From: a virus
IMG/VR virus record: IMGVR_UViG_3300042563_001803
Span: 1-21,466 of that record
Reading direction: 5' to 3' (one strand)
Length of the DNA: 21,466 nt
The notes beneath the pieces were generated by a model. That model did not search any database and was not told the DNA's origin. It saw only the letters and a list, made by a program, of their open reading frames with translations. How positions within the stretch are numbered: the first letter of the stretch is position 1; each line of letters begins with the position of its first letter. A program made the translations under genes and the position numbers. Positions 6,450 to 12,780 of the stretch are shown one piece after another.

Positions 6450-6466
6450 ACTTATAAAATTTATTT

Positions 6467-6646
6467 ATGGAAAGATTACTAAACATATCAAGTGTATTGC
6501 TTGTGCTGTACTTTTTTTGCTCACAGTTATGTGCTATGTACTTTTGGTGGGAGTATTCTTCTACTCATAGTTTCATAGATGCAACTATACTTGGTACTAT
6601 AATATCAGAATTTAAAGGACTTTTGTTCCCATTTTTTATAGGATAA
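6467..6646 (+). CDS. Small membrane protein (59 aa)
   Basis: A 59-residue frame starting at TTTATG. It has a hydrophobic N-terminal segment (about residues 5-27), a polar middle containing W-W-E-Y, and a second partly hydrophobic segment to the end (about 38-58, G-L-L-F-P-F-F-I-G). It fills an otherwise empty 230-nt gap between two genes on the same strand. It probably lies in the inner membrane. No family was recognised. The one-sided hydrophobicity and start context make a real gene likely. Confidence 0.55.
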   Translation: MERLLNISSVLLVLYFFCSQLCAMYFWWEYSSTHSFIDATILGTIISEFKGLLFPFFIG

Positions 6647-6677
6647 AGTATGTATATATAAAAATTAATTTAAGCTC

Positions 6678-7112
6678 ATGGAAGATTATAAAATAGAAGA
6701 AGTTATTAGATCTCTTAAAGCTTTAGACAGAAATTCTAGAAAGAGATCTCTTGTAGACCAAAGAAGTTACTTGTTTGGTTTATTACATCAGAAATTTGAG
6801 ATATCTGAACAAAAAATTGCTCATCTTACAGGATTTACTAGATCTAGAGTAAACTATGCAAGAAGAATGCCTGTCCAGTTTATGAATGATGAATCTTATC
6901 AACAAAATGTTTATGTCTATGCACAACTTTATCCACATAATTTTAGAAAATCTTATGCAGTTAAGTCTCATAGACATCATACTATTAAATTAGTAATTGA
7001 TAATAAAACAGGAAGAAAACTAAAAAGAATTAAAGGCATTCTTAATCATAGTGATATAAGAGACACAGTTAAACATTTATTAGAAAAAAGTTTGAAGTTA
7101 TGGGAAGAGTAA
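6678..7112 (+). CDS. Helix-turn-helix DNA-binding protein
   Basis: A 144-residue basic protein. Residues 43-63 (S-E-Q-K-I-A-H-L-T-G-F-T-R-S-R-V-N-Y-A-R-R) form a good helix-turn-helix, with T51-G52 at the turn and an Arg-rich recognition helix. The C-terminal half is basic and rich in His/Lys with a final amphipathic helix. It probably acts as a transcription regulator or DNA-organising protein of the phage; its target is not known. The 18-bp palindrome at 3297 is one candidate site. The end overlaps the next gene by 13 nt. Confidence 0.7.
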   Translation: MEDYKIEEVIRSLKALDRNSRKRSLVDQRSYLFGLLHQKFEISEQKIAHLTGFTRSRVNYARRMPVQFMNDESYQQNVYVYAQLYPHNFRKSYAVKSHRHHTIKLVIDNKTGRKLKRIKGILNHSDIRDTVKHLLEKSLKLWEE

Positions 7113-7351
7113 AAGAAATATTTATGCAAATGTATTATGCTAATGGTAATAATATACCACAAGAAGCTACTATAGCTGACTTGCAGAGAATGGAAGATTT
7201 AAAAATTTATGAATGGAGAGAGTATGAAAGGACTATTAAACTTAAAGAAGAAAGACTTAAGATTGATCAAAATAATCTTCAAGTACAACAAGACCAAGCT
7301 GAGAGACAAAGTCAGCAAAAAGAAGTTATTAAGCAATATAAAAACAAATAA
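7100..7351 (+). CDS. Coiled-coil phage protein (83 aa)
   Basis: Residues 1-30 are mixed with I-P-Q-E-A-T-I-A-D-L. From about residue 31 the protein is a continuous charged helix rich in Glu, Lys and Gln, likely a coiled coil. It overlaps the HTH gene by 13 nt and its stop overlaps the next start (TAATG). Similar short coiled-coil proteins recur in Bacteroidota phages, but I know of no function. Confidence 0.65.
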   Translation: MGRVKEIFMQMYYANGNNIPQEATIADLQRMEDLKIYEWREYERTIKLKEERLKIDQNNLQVQQDQAERQSQQKEVIKQYKNK

Positions 7352-7458
7352 TGAAGAGGGTGATTAAAAATATAGGATATATGTTATTATATATTGCAGT
7401 AGTATTTCTTATTGTAGGAACAATTAAAAATTATGTGTGTTTACCGTTTATTAAATAA
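7351..7458 (+). CDS. Single-pass micropeptide (35 aa)
   Basis: A 35-residue frame whose ATG overlaps the preceding stop (TAATG). It consists of a basic start (M-K-R-V-I-K-N), one hydrophobic segment at about residues 8-24 and a short polar tail. It is followed six bases later by the secreted-protein gene. It is an inner-membrane peptide of unknown role. The overlap and clean topology support it despite its length. Confidence 0.45.
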   Translation: MKRVIKNIGYMLLYIAVVFLIVGTIKNYVCLPFIK

Positions 7459-7464
7459 AAAATT

Positions 7465-7911
7465 ATGAAAACTTTATTATTATTAGTAGGATTAGTACTA
7501 AGCTATACAGCAAGTGCACAATGGGTTAGTAAGCATGTAGATAATGGCTTTGATGAGCCATATAACATTGCTTACACAGAAGACAGAGGTTCTTATCTTA
7601 AATTAGAAAATTCAGATGGAGAAATATTTCTTTATATTGGAGGAGGTTATACATGTGATGATGAATTAACAGTAGAGGCTTCATTTATAATTAATGGAGA
7701 ATATAGTAAGTACACATTCCGTGCAGTTACATCTGATGATAGGAAAAATGTATTTTTTGTTAGTGATTTATTAAATGAAACTTGTCTTGCTGATTTTAAA
7801 GCATGTAGCTCAGTTAAAATAAGAATTAATGATACAGCATGTAGTTCAGAAGTATATACTTTTAATATGTCTGGTAGTACAGCTGCTCTAAAGTTTGTTA
7901 TTAATCAGTGA
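7465..7911 (+). CDS. Secreted/periplasmic hypothetical protein
   Basis: A 148-residue protein with a textbook signal peptide: M-K-T, a leucine-rich core and cleavage after T-A-S-A, giving a mature start Q-W at about residue 19. The mature domain is beta-rich, begins W-V-S-K and contains Asp/Tyr-rich strands. It has four cysteines (Y-T-C-D-D, E-T-C-L, K-A-C-S, T-A-C-S) that could form disulfides outside the cytoplasm. Phage proteins exported to the periplasm can act in superinfection exclusion or envelope modification; here that is conjecture. The following gene starts on the overlapping GTGA. Confidence 0.7.
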   Translation: MKTLLLLVGLVLSYTASAQWVSKHVDNGFDEPYNIAYTEDRGSYLKLENSDGEIFLYIGGGYTCDDELTVEASFIINGEYSKYTFRAVTSDDRKNVFFVSDLLNETCLADFKACSSVKIRINDTACSSEVYTFNMSGSTAALKFVINQ

Positions 7912-8099
7912 AACACTTTATAAAATACTTATTGGTATGGGTAAGCCAAAACTTATCCATACCTTTTTGGATGGTTGGTCATGTACATTTATCAATGAAT
8001 GTGTATGCTGATATACATGAAATACTCATGTCCTTTGGTATGAACATTATTGTAGCAATAGGATTTATTATAGATTATATAGAAACAAGAAAGAAATGA
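7908..8099 (+). CDS. Two-TM membrane protein with GTG start
   Basis: A 63-residue hydrophobic protein. The first possible start is GTG at 7908 within the preceding TGA (GTGA overlap), and this fits the tight packing. No ATG gives the full N-terminal segment. Hydrophobic stretches lie at about residues 4-25 and 42-56, with a charged R-K-K end. Its stop overlaps the next ATG (ATGA). It is coupled to the secreted protein upstream, so the two may act together at the envelope. No family was recognised. Confidence 0.6.
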   Translation: MKHFIKYLLVWVSQNLSIPFWMVGHVHLSMNVYADIHEILMSFGMNIIVAIGFIIDYIETRKK

Positions 8100-8308
8100 A
8101 ACAAACAGCAGTAGAAAAAGCACAAGAGTTAGTGAATAAAATGTATGATGAAATGTTTTATTATAAAGATGGATATAGTTCAAGTGATGCAATTGGTGCA
8201 GCCAAAAAATGTGCTTTAATTGCAGTAGATGAGGTACTAGAGAATTCACATACAAATGTATTTACAAAATATTGGCAAGAAGTAAAACAAGAAATTATTA
8301 ATCTTTAA
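8096..8308 (+). CDS. Small phage protein of the A-A-K-x-C-A-L-I-A-V-D-E type (70 aa)
   Basis: A 70-residue soluble helical protein. The core A-A-K-K-C-A-L-I-A-V-D-E-V-L followed by Y-W-Q-E-V-K-Q-E-I is a pattern I know from many short proteins in Bacteroidota phages and prophages. It starts on ATGA with the upstream membrane protein. The function is unknown; it may be a small helical adaptor. It is the last gene before a 108-nt gap with a hairpin and promoter-like sequence. Confidence 0.75.
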   Translation: MKQTAVEKAQELVNKMYDEMFYYKDGYSSSDAIGAAKKCALIAVDEVLENSHTNVFTKYWQEVKQEIINL

Positions 8309-8324
8309 ATCAGAATAAGATGGC

Positions 8325-8362
8325 AGAAAATAGGAAAATATAGGGGTAAACACCTATTTTCT
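8325..8362 (+). other. Hairpin with a competing inner stem
   Basis: AGAAAATAGG (8325-8334) pairs perfectly with CCTATTTTCT (8353-8362). A second copy ATAGG (8340-8344) can pair instead with the same strand (8353-8357) around an 8-nt loop. The two folds exclude each other. No T run follows, so this may be an attenuator, processing site or mRNA end structure rather than a simple terminator. Confidence 0.45.
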
Positions 8363-8366
8363 AAAC

Positions 8367-8396
8367 TTTACAATAATATTATATTTGTCATATAAT
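8367..8396 (+). promoter_or_regulatory. Sigma-70-like promoter candidate
   Basis: TTTACA (8367-8372) and TATAAT (8391-8396) lie 18 bp apart, about 20 bp before the ATG at 8417, in a gap between two runs of overlapped genes. Bacteroidota promoters usually have a different consensus and such hexamers arise easily in AT-rich DNA, so support is weak. Confidence 0.3.
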
Positions 8397-8416
8397 TAAT
8401 AATTTAAAACAAGAAA

Positions 8417-8743
8417 ATGAAAACAACTTTAATTAACACTTGGAAGGAGTGGGGAGTAATATGTTTTACTCCAATGGTAGCTATTGATTTTGAAGATAAA
8501 TCATTTAGAATAGCTTGGATTATATTTCAGTGTGAGCTGAGTAAAAAACAAAATAAAATGATAACAGAAAAAGTAACAATTGAAGATGTGGTAAATAACA
8601 ATGCTTATTGTCCTATTTCCATAGATGTATTTCCTAATAATATGGGAATTAATTTAGTAAGTGTAGATTCAGTTGAGTATACAAAACAAGAAGATGGACA
8701 GTTAGTGTCTATGACTGTTAACTTTATTCCTAGTAATGAATAA
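8417..8743 (+). CDS. Hypothetical protein (108 aa)
   Basis: A 108-residue protein starting at an ATG preceded by ACAAGAAA, first of a new run of genes after the hairpin and promoter-like gap. It has aromatic strands in the first 40 residues (W-K-E-W-G-V-I-C-F, F-R-I-A-W-I-I-F), a Lys-rich loop and a beta-type C-terminal half. It has no signal peptide and no recognised motif. The composition suggests a small folded cytoplasmic domain. The function is unknown. Confidence 0.7.
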   Translation: MKTTLINTWKEWGVICFTPMVAIDFEDKSFRIAWIIFQCELSKKQNKMITEKVTIEDVVNNNAYCPISIDVFPNNMGINLVSVDSVEYTKQEDGQLVSMTVNFIPSNE

Positions 8744-8754
8744 ATTAAAATAAT

Positions 8755-8982
8755 ATGGCAGCAGATATAACAGTATGTCCAGGAACAGATTGTCCTGTAA
8801 AAGAAAAGTGCTATAGATTTACAGCACCTAAAAGTGAATTATGGCAAAGTTACTTTATGGAAATACCTGGTAAGATAGAAGATGACAAGTTTACTTGTGA
8901 TATGTATTGGGGAGAAGAAGCTGAAGGTATATGGAATCAATTAAAAGATATAACAGATGGGAAAGATAATACTGGAGTTTGA
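8755..8982 (+). CDS. Four-cysteine phage protein
   Basis: A 75-residue acidic protein with C8, C13, C19 and C48. The pattern C-P-G-T-D-C-P-V-K-E-K-C-Y-R-F followed by a later C-D-M-Y-W is one I know from Bacteroidota phages. Four cysteines with a conserved Tyr/Trp setting could bind zinc or an iron-sulfur cluster, but neither is shown. Its last 26 nt overlap the next gene. Confidence 0.75.
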   Translation: MAADITVCPGTDCPVKEKCYRFTAPKSELWQSYFMEIPGKIEDDKFTCDMYWGEEAEGIWNQLKDITDGKDNTGV

Positions 8983-9190
8983 CTCTGAAGATGCAGAAGA
9001 TGCTAGAGTAGCATTAGATGGTAGTAACTGGAAAGCTGTAGTCTGGGATCTTGATCAAGAACTTAGAAATACTGTAAAACATGGATACATTGGTAATAAA
9101 GAAGCTACTTCAGAAGAAGTTGATGCAGCTGATGATATTAGAAAAAAACTTAGAGAAATAATAGAGAACTATAATTTAAATCTATACTAA
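8957..9190 (+). CDS. Small acidic phage protein, D-A-R-x-A-L-D-G type
   Basis: A 77-residue protein with K-I-I-L-E-F-D-S-x-E-D-A-E-D-A-R-V-A-L-D-G, then W-D-L-D-Q-E-L-R and a C-terminal helix ending N-Y-N-L-N. This pattern recurs widely in short phage proteins, from memory. It is highly acidic and soluble. It overlaps the four-cysteine gene by 26 nt and its stop overlaps the following ATG (TAATG). The function is unknown to me. Confidence 0.8.
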   Translation: MGKIILEFDSEDAEDARVALDGSNWKAVVWDLDQELRNTVKHGYIGNKEATSEEVDAADDIRKKLREIIENYNLNLY

Positions 9191-9591
9191 TGAAAAAATT
9201 TAAATCAGAAGATTTGGTATTCAGTATTGTTAGTGAACATTATGATATGGCAAAGAAAACTGATCAGAGTATTAGTTATCTATGGTATATGTATGATCAA
9301 GGAATAAAGTCCGGAGAATTTAAACCATTTATTTATATGGCAGAGATGCAGTTATTAAAAGAAATGGGTTATGTTAATGTAGAAGAAATATCTAATATGG
9401 TAGATATGTTAAGTTCTGATGATAAAGAAAACTTTTACATATTATCTTTATCTCTTAACACACTTAGAAACAAAAGAATAAAAGATCATGGTAGATATGC
9501 AGATGAAAATGAAGCTTACACAGATTTAGTAGATAATTATACTCATAGAATAGTTAATCATGACTTATTTACTAAAACATATGTAAAATGA
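9190..9591 (+). CDS. Hypothetical protein (133 aa)
   Basis: A 133-residue helical, mildly acidic protein coupled to its upstream neighbour by TAATG and to the downstream one by ATGA. It has no signal peptide, membrane segment, cysteine cluster or recognised motif. Alternating hydrophobic and charged residues suggest an all-alpha fold. It is part of the run of small accessory genes from 8417 to 10048. Confidence 0.7.
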   Translation: MKKFKSEDLVFSIVSEHYDMAKKTDQSISYLWYMYDQGIKSGEFKPFIYMAEMQLLKEMGYVNVEEISNMVDMLSSDDKENFYILSLSLNTLRNKRIKDHGRYADENEAYTDLVDNYTHRIVNHDLFTKTYVK

Positions 9592-9776
9592 GTAAGTTAC
9601 ACAAAAACTTCATTATAGAGATAATGGAAACTGAAATGGAAAAGTATAAGAAAATGTATCCAGAAGTTGAGCTTCCTAAATTATTAGCTCAAGATATCCA
9701 TACAAGATTTAAGTGCACTAAGTATGTTTCAAAAGAAATTAGTAAAGAATTAATTAAAAACAACAAAGCATTATGA
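9588..9776 (+). CDS. Small hypothetical protein (62 aa)
   Basis: A 62-residue basic helical protein with ATGA overlaps at both ends, which is strong evidence for a real gene despite its size. It has a Lys/Glu/Met-rich first half, a short P-E-V-E-L-P linker and a second basic helix. No family was recognised. Confidence 0.6.
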   Translation: MSKLHKNFIIEIMETEMEKYKKMYPEVELPKLLAQDIHTRFKCTKYVSKEISKELIKNNKAL

Positions 9777-10048
9777 AAGAACAAGAACTAATTGACCTAG
9801 GTTTTGAGAAGATTGAAGTAACTCATGATGAAAGTGATAATGGTTATGACTATTACTACTATGAGCTAAGACTTACTGCAGGACTAATATTATCTTCTTG
9901 TGATAATATTGAAGTTAAAAATAAAAAATGGATAGTAAGTAACTTTGATTGGCCACTAATAGAATCATTACATAAGAATCATATTATTTATCTGACACAG
10001 ATGGTAGATCAGATATTGAATCATACAGATCATCATGCTCATCTTTAG
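9773..10048 (+). CDS. Small phage protein with L-G-F-E-K-I-E-V opening (91 aa)
   Basis: The protein begins L-I-D-L-G-F-E-K-I-E-V-T, followed by D-Y-Y-Y-Y-E-L-R-L and the weakly conserved W-I-V-S-N-F-D-W region. This order matches a type of short beta-rich protein common in Bacteroidota phages. The final 65 nt overlap the end of the minus-strand gene at 9984-10301, encoding a His-rich tail (H-T-D-H-H-A-H-L). Either the tail is a real extension or the two genes were brought tail to tail by rearrangement. The start couples to the previous gene by ATGA. Confidence 0.7.
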   Translation: MKEQELIDLGFEKIEVTHDESDNGYDYYYYELRLTAGLILSSCDNIEVKNKKWIVSNFDWPLIESLHKNHIIYLTQMVDQILNHTDHHAHL

Positions 10049-10301
10049 ACATTAGTTTTGCTTTTTCTGCAAGAATGTTAAAGATAACTACAGTAGCTGA
10101 AGATTTCCAACACTCATCTATTTTTTCAGTAATTATGTCCATAGGTGCAGGAGTAGATAACACTTCTCCTGTTCTTAAATGGATTTTAGTTCCTGCATCA
10201 GGATTCATTGGATTAATAAAAGATACTCTTGTTATGTGAGTGACATTAAGATGCTCAATATATGAACCATCTTTATCTTTGAGTTCTATGGGTAGAAACA
10301 T
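9984..10301 (-). CDS. Small minus-strand protein, partner of the phosphoesterase
   Basis: A 105-residue protein whose ATG overlaps the stop of the metallophosphoesterase gene by one base (TAATG read on the minus strand), so the two form an operon. The N-terminal 60 residues have a beta pattern (L-N-V-T-H-I-T-R-V, then T-K-I-H-L-R-T-G-E-V-L) that loosely resembles small FlbD-like domains. The C-terminus is helical and acidic. The function is unknown; a regulatory or substrate-binding partner of the phosphoesterase is plausible. Its 3' end overlaps the converging plus-strand gene by 65 nt. Confidence 0.65.
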   Translation of the reverse strand: MFLPIELKDKDGSYIEHLNVTHITRVSFINPMNPDAGTKIHLRTGEVLSTPAPMDIITEKIDECWKSSATVVIFNILAEKAKLMSKDEHDDLYDSISDLPSVSDK

Positions 10302-11341
10302 TATAGTATAATATTACCTTCTATTTTGTAATTAGTCACTGAAACTTTATCTTTGATCTTCTTCATTATGGCAAAACCATGGTTCCATTCATTGATTTCC
10401 ATGTATTCAGGAGCAAGATCACACATGCATCCTAAACTATATGCTTTAATTGTAGTTGGTTCACCTACTCCATAAACTCTCTGTGAGCTTTCACTAGACT
10501 TATGAAAGTGATTTACTATAGAATTAGACTTAAGTCTCATTAGAAGTGTTCTAGCAGGTACTACACCACCAGCTCCAGGAATTTTATCTCCGTGCTCTAT
10601 AGTGTAGTCACCAAATACTACTTTACTTCTAAAAGGTATGAACTCTATTCTGTATTCTGCAACATGTAGAATAACATCTAGTCTGAATTCATCCATGTCT
10701 AATAGTTCTGATGCCTTAATTCTAAGGTATCTTTCAAATCTATTTTCATGGTTACCTGTAATGTAATAGATAGGAATACCAGGGAATCTATCTCTAAGAT
10801 AAGCTAAGAATTCTTTTCCTGCTTCTATCTCATCTTTAAAATGTATTACTCTTGGATCTTTCTCATGAAATGAAAGCTGATAGAAGTCTAATAAGTCTCC
10901 ATTAATTAATATGGAGTCTACATTTTCTTCTTCAAACTTAGTAAACATAGTTTCTAAGGCTGTATTATCATGAAAAGGTATATGAACATCACCAAAAACA
11001 CCTAATCTCATACATCCTGTTGGAAAAGTAAACTGATTTCTTGTTTTTGTGTGTGATTCTGGTAAAGCAAAAATAGTAGGTGTAATTTTGGTTTTAAGTT
11101 CTTTTACAAATTTATTGTTTTCACTATTAAGCACTCTTTCTCTTGATCTTTTACCAGTTTGACCTCTATAGTATCTTACTCTAGTATAAGTATGTTCAAA
11201 TGATTGAAAAAATGCAGTATTTTCTGCATAAATTTTTCTGGCTAAAGTTTTAGAAGGTGCTTCTGGAAATTTTTCTAAATATTCTAATACAATTTCTGTA
11301 TTTTTATGTATAGCATGTGTATTCTTTGAGTTTTTTCCCAT
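10301..11341 (-). CDS. Calcineurin-like metallophosphoesterase with N-terminal helical domain
   Basis: A 346-residue protein. Residues 1-70 form a helical region (L-A-R-K-I-Y-A-E-N, then R-V-R-Y-Y-R-G-Q-T-G) that looks like a DNA-binding or adaptor domain seen in phage phosphoesterases. From 111 the calcineurin fold is complete: G117-D-V-H120, G148-D149, G196-N-H-E199, E249-H-G-D252 and N277-H-F-H280 supply the two-metal site. It should hydrolyse phosphodiester or phosphomonoester bonds. Substrates could be DNA ends (as for Mre11/SbcD relatives), cyclic nucleotides or RNA. It is first in a two-gene minus-strand operon, and its start lies only 24 bp from a divergent gene. Confidence 0.85.
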   Translation of the reverse strand: MGKNSKNTHAIHKNTEIVLEYLEKFPEAPSKTLARKIYAENTAFFQSFEHTYTRVRYYRGQTGKRSRERVLNSENNKFVKELKTKITPTIFALPESHTKTRNQFTFPTGCMRLGVFGDVHIPFHDNTALETMFTKFEEENVDSILINGDLLDFYQLSFHEKDPRVIHFKDEIEAGKEFLAYLRDRFPGIPIYYITGNHENRFERYLRIKASELLDMDEFRLDVILHVAEYRIEFIPFRSKVVFGDYTIEHGDKIPGAGGVVPARTLLMRLKSNSIVNHFHKSSESSQRVYGVGEPTTIKAYSLGCMCDLAPEYMEINEWNHGFAIMKKIKDKVSVTNYKIEGNIIL

Positions 11342-11365
11342 TACTAATAATATAAAATAATCAAT

Positions 11366-11740
11366 ATGTTTACTGTTAAATTAACTAAACAGGGTGGAAA
11401 GTTAGTATATCCTGATGATAAATCAAAATTAAATTATCAAATGTTTTTAGATAAACTTTCTGAAGGACAGAAAGTAGAAATGTTTATTGGTCTAGCAGAT
11501 ACAGACCATAGTGTGGCCCAGCTTGCAAAAGTGCATGCTTGTATTAGAGAACTAGCCAAAGAATCTGGCTACACATTTGATGAAATGAAAACCATTGTTA
11601 AACAACAATCTGGTTTATGTTATGATGGAGGAGATGCTACTTTATGTAAATCTTTTGCAGATTGCAGTAAAGATGAATTATTACTAGCTATTCAAGCTTG
11701 TATAGAAATTGGAAGAGATTTAAATATTAATCTTGACTAG
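11366..11740 (+). CDS. NinB-like recombination protein (putative)
   Basis: A 124-residue protein. The order of elements resembles NinB-type ssDNA-binding recombination proteins: an N-terminal beta part, a helix with A-Q-L-A-K-V-H-A-C-I-R-E-L-A, a basic segment F-D-E-M-K-T-I-V-K, K-S-F followed by S-K-D-E-L-L-L-A-I-Q, and a C-terminal G-R-D-L-N-I-N. The similarity is to overall layout, from memory. If correct, it would help strand exchange with the HNH nuclease, SSB and Sak4-like genes nearby. It diverges from the phosphoesterase gene and its 3' end overlaps a converging minus-strand gene by 14 nt. Confidence 0.55.
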   Translation: MFTVKLTKQGGKLVYPDDKSKLNYQMFLDKLSEGQKVEMFIGLADTDHSVAQLAKVHACIRELAKESGYTFDEMKTIVKQQSGLCYDGGDATLCKSFADCSKDELLLAIQACIEIGRDLNINLD

Positions 11741-12041
11741 GCTCTACATAATCCTCATCACCTTCTTCAGGAATTACTTTTTCAGTAAATAGATTCTGTT
11801 CTTTCATGTTCTTTTCAATTTCTGATACTAATAGTGTGAGAGTGTAAAAAGCTCTCTCAAGATCAGTTAGTTCTTGAAAAGGTTTAACAATGATATTTTC
11901 TAATTTATCTACTCCTTCTGGATTTGATGAAACAGTTTTAAAAACTGTATATAAAGAATCTTTTACCATTAAATAAAAGTTCTTATTTACTTTTATATCC
12001 ATTAAAGCGTCATCTTTAATTTCTTTAACATTTACTGGCAT
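11727..12041 (-). CDS. Conserved-looking minus-strand hypothetical protein (104 aa)
   Basis: A 104-residue helical acidic protein beginning M-P-V-N-V-K-E-I-K-D-D-A, with E-L-T-D-L-E-R-A-F-Y-T-L-T-L-L in the middle and an acidic tail. I recall this pattern from Bacteroidota phages but no function. It is a single-gene minus-strand unit wedged between two plus-strand genes, overlapping the upstream one tail to tail by 14 nt. Only 23 bp separate its start from the divergent glycosylase gene. Its promoter must therefore lie in that gap or in the glycosylase gene. Confidence 0.7.
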   Translation of the reverse strand: MPVNVKEIKDDALMDIKVNKNFYLMVKDSLYTVFKTVSSNPEGVDKLENIIVKPFQELTDLERAFYTLTLLVSEIEKNMKEQNLFTEKVIPEEGDEDYVEPSQD

Positions 12042-12064
12042 AACACTTAAATTTTAACAAATAT

Positions 12065-12778
12065 ATGAAAGAAAAATTAAACATAGAAGAAATTAAACAA
12101 AAAATATTTGATAAACTTCAACCATCAGGTTGGGGACAAAAACTTAAACCTTTTTTATTTAGTGGAGATTTTGACAATATACTTATGCAATTACATAAGT
12201 TATCTATTTTAAACAAAAAGTTTACTCCAACAGTTAAAGATTTTTTTAGGGCATTTGAAGAATGTCCTTATGATGAACTTAAAGTTATTATGGTTGGTCA
12301 AGAGCCATACTTGAATGTAGGATCTTCAGATGGACTTGCATTTAGTTGTAGCAATAATCCTAGAATAGAAACAAGTTTAAAATTTATACTTGATGAAATA
12401 AATAAAACAGTTTATGATGGACATAATGTATCTATAGATCCAGATCTTAAAAGATGGAGTAATCAAGGAATATTATTACTTAATACTTCATTAACTTCAC
12501 AAGTATGTACATCAGGTAGACATTATGAAATATGGAAACCATTTATGGCATATTTATTTGACTTATTAAATCATAATGAAAATAAATTAATATATCTTTA
12601 CATAGGAAAAAAAGCTCAAGAATGGGCTGATTCTATAGATGAAGATAACTATAAATTTTTAGTAACTCATCCTATTAATCCTGCTAGTTTACATACTAGA
12701 AGATGGGACTCTAATAACATATTTTTAAAAGTACAATTATTAGTACAAGAACATTATAATATTAATATAATTTGGTAA
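12065..12778 (+). CDS. ung: Family-1 uracil-DNA glycosylase-like protein
   Basis: A 237-residue protein with the family-1 UDG fold. V-I-M-V-G78-Q-E80-P-Y-L83 corresponds to the water-activating motif G-Q-D-P-Y-H, S-D-G-L-A-F-S follows, then G135-I-L-L-L-N-T-S-L-T, and H202-P-I-N-P-A-S-L corresponds to the H-P-S-P-L-S loop with its catalytic histidine. Two positions are non-standard: the catalytic Asp is Glu (E80) and the following His is Leu (L83). It would remove uracil from phage DNA, if active. The changed site may slow catalysis or turn the protein into a uracil-DNA reader. It opens the replication run. Confidence 0.85.
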   Translation: MKEKLNIEEIKQKIFDKLQPSGWGQKLKPFLFSGDFDNILMQLHKLSILNKKFTPTVKDFFRAFEECPYDELKVIMVGQEPYLNVGSSDGLAFSCSNNPRIETSLKFILDEINKTVYDGHNVSIDPDLKRWSNQGILLLNTSLTSQVCTSGRHYEIWKPFMAYLFDLLNHNENKLIYLYIGKKAQEWADSIDEDNYKFLVTHPINPASLHTRRWDSNNIFLKVQLLVQEHYNINIIW

Positions 12779-12780
12779 AC

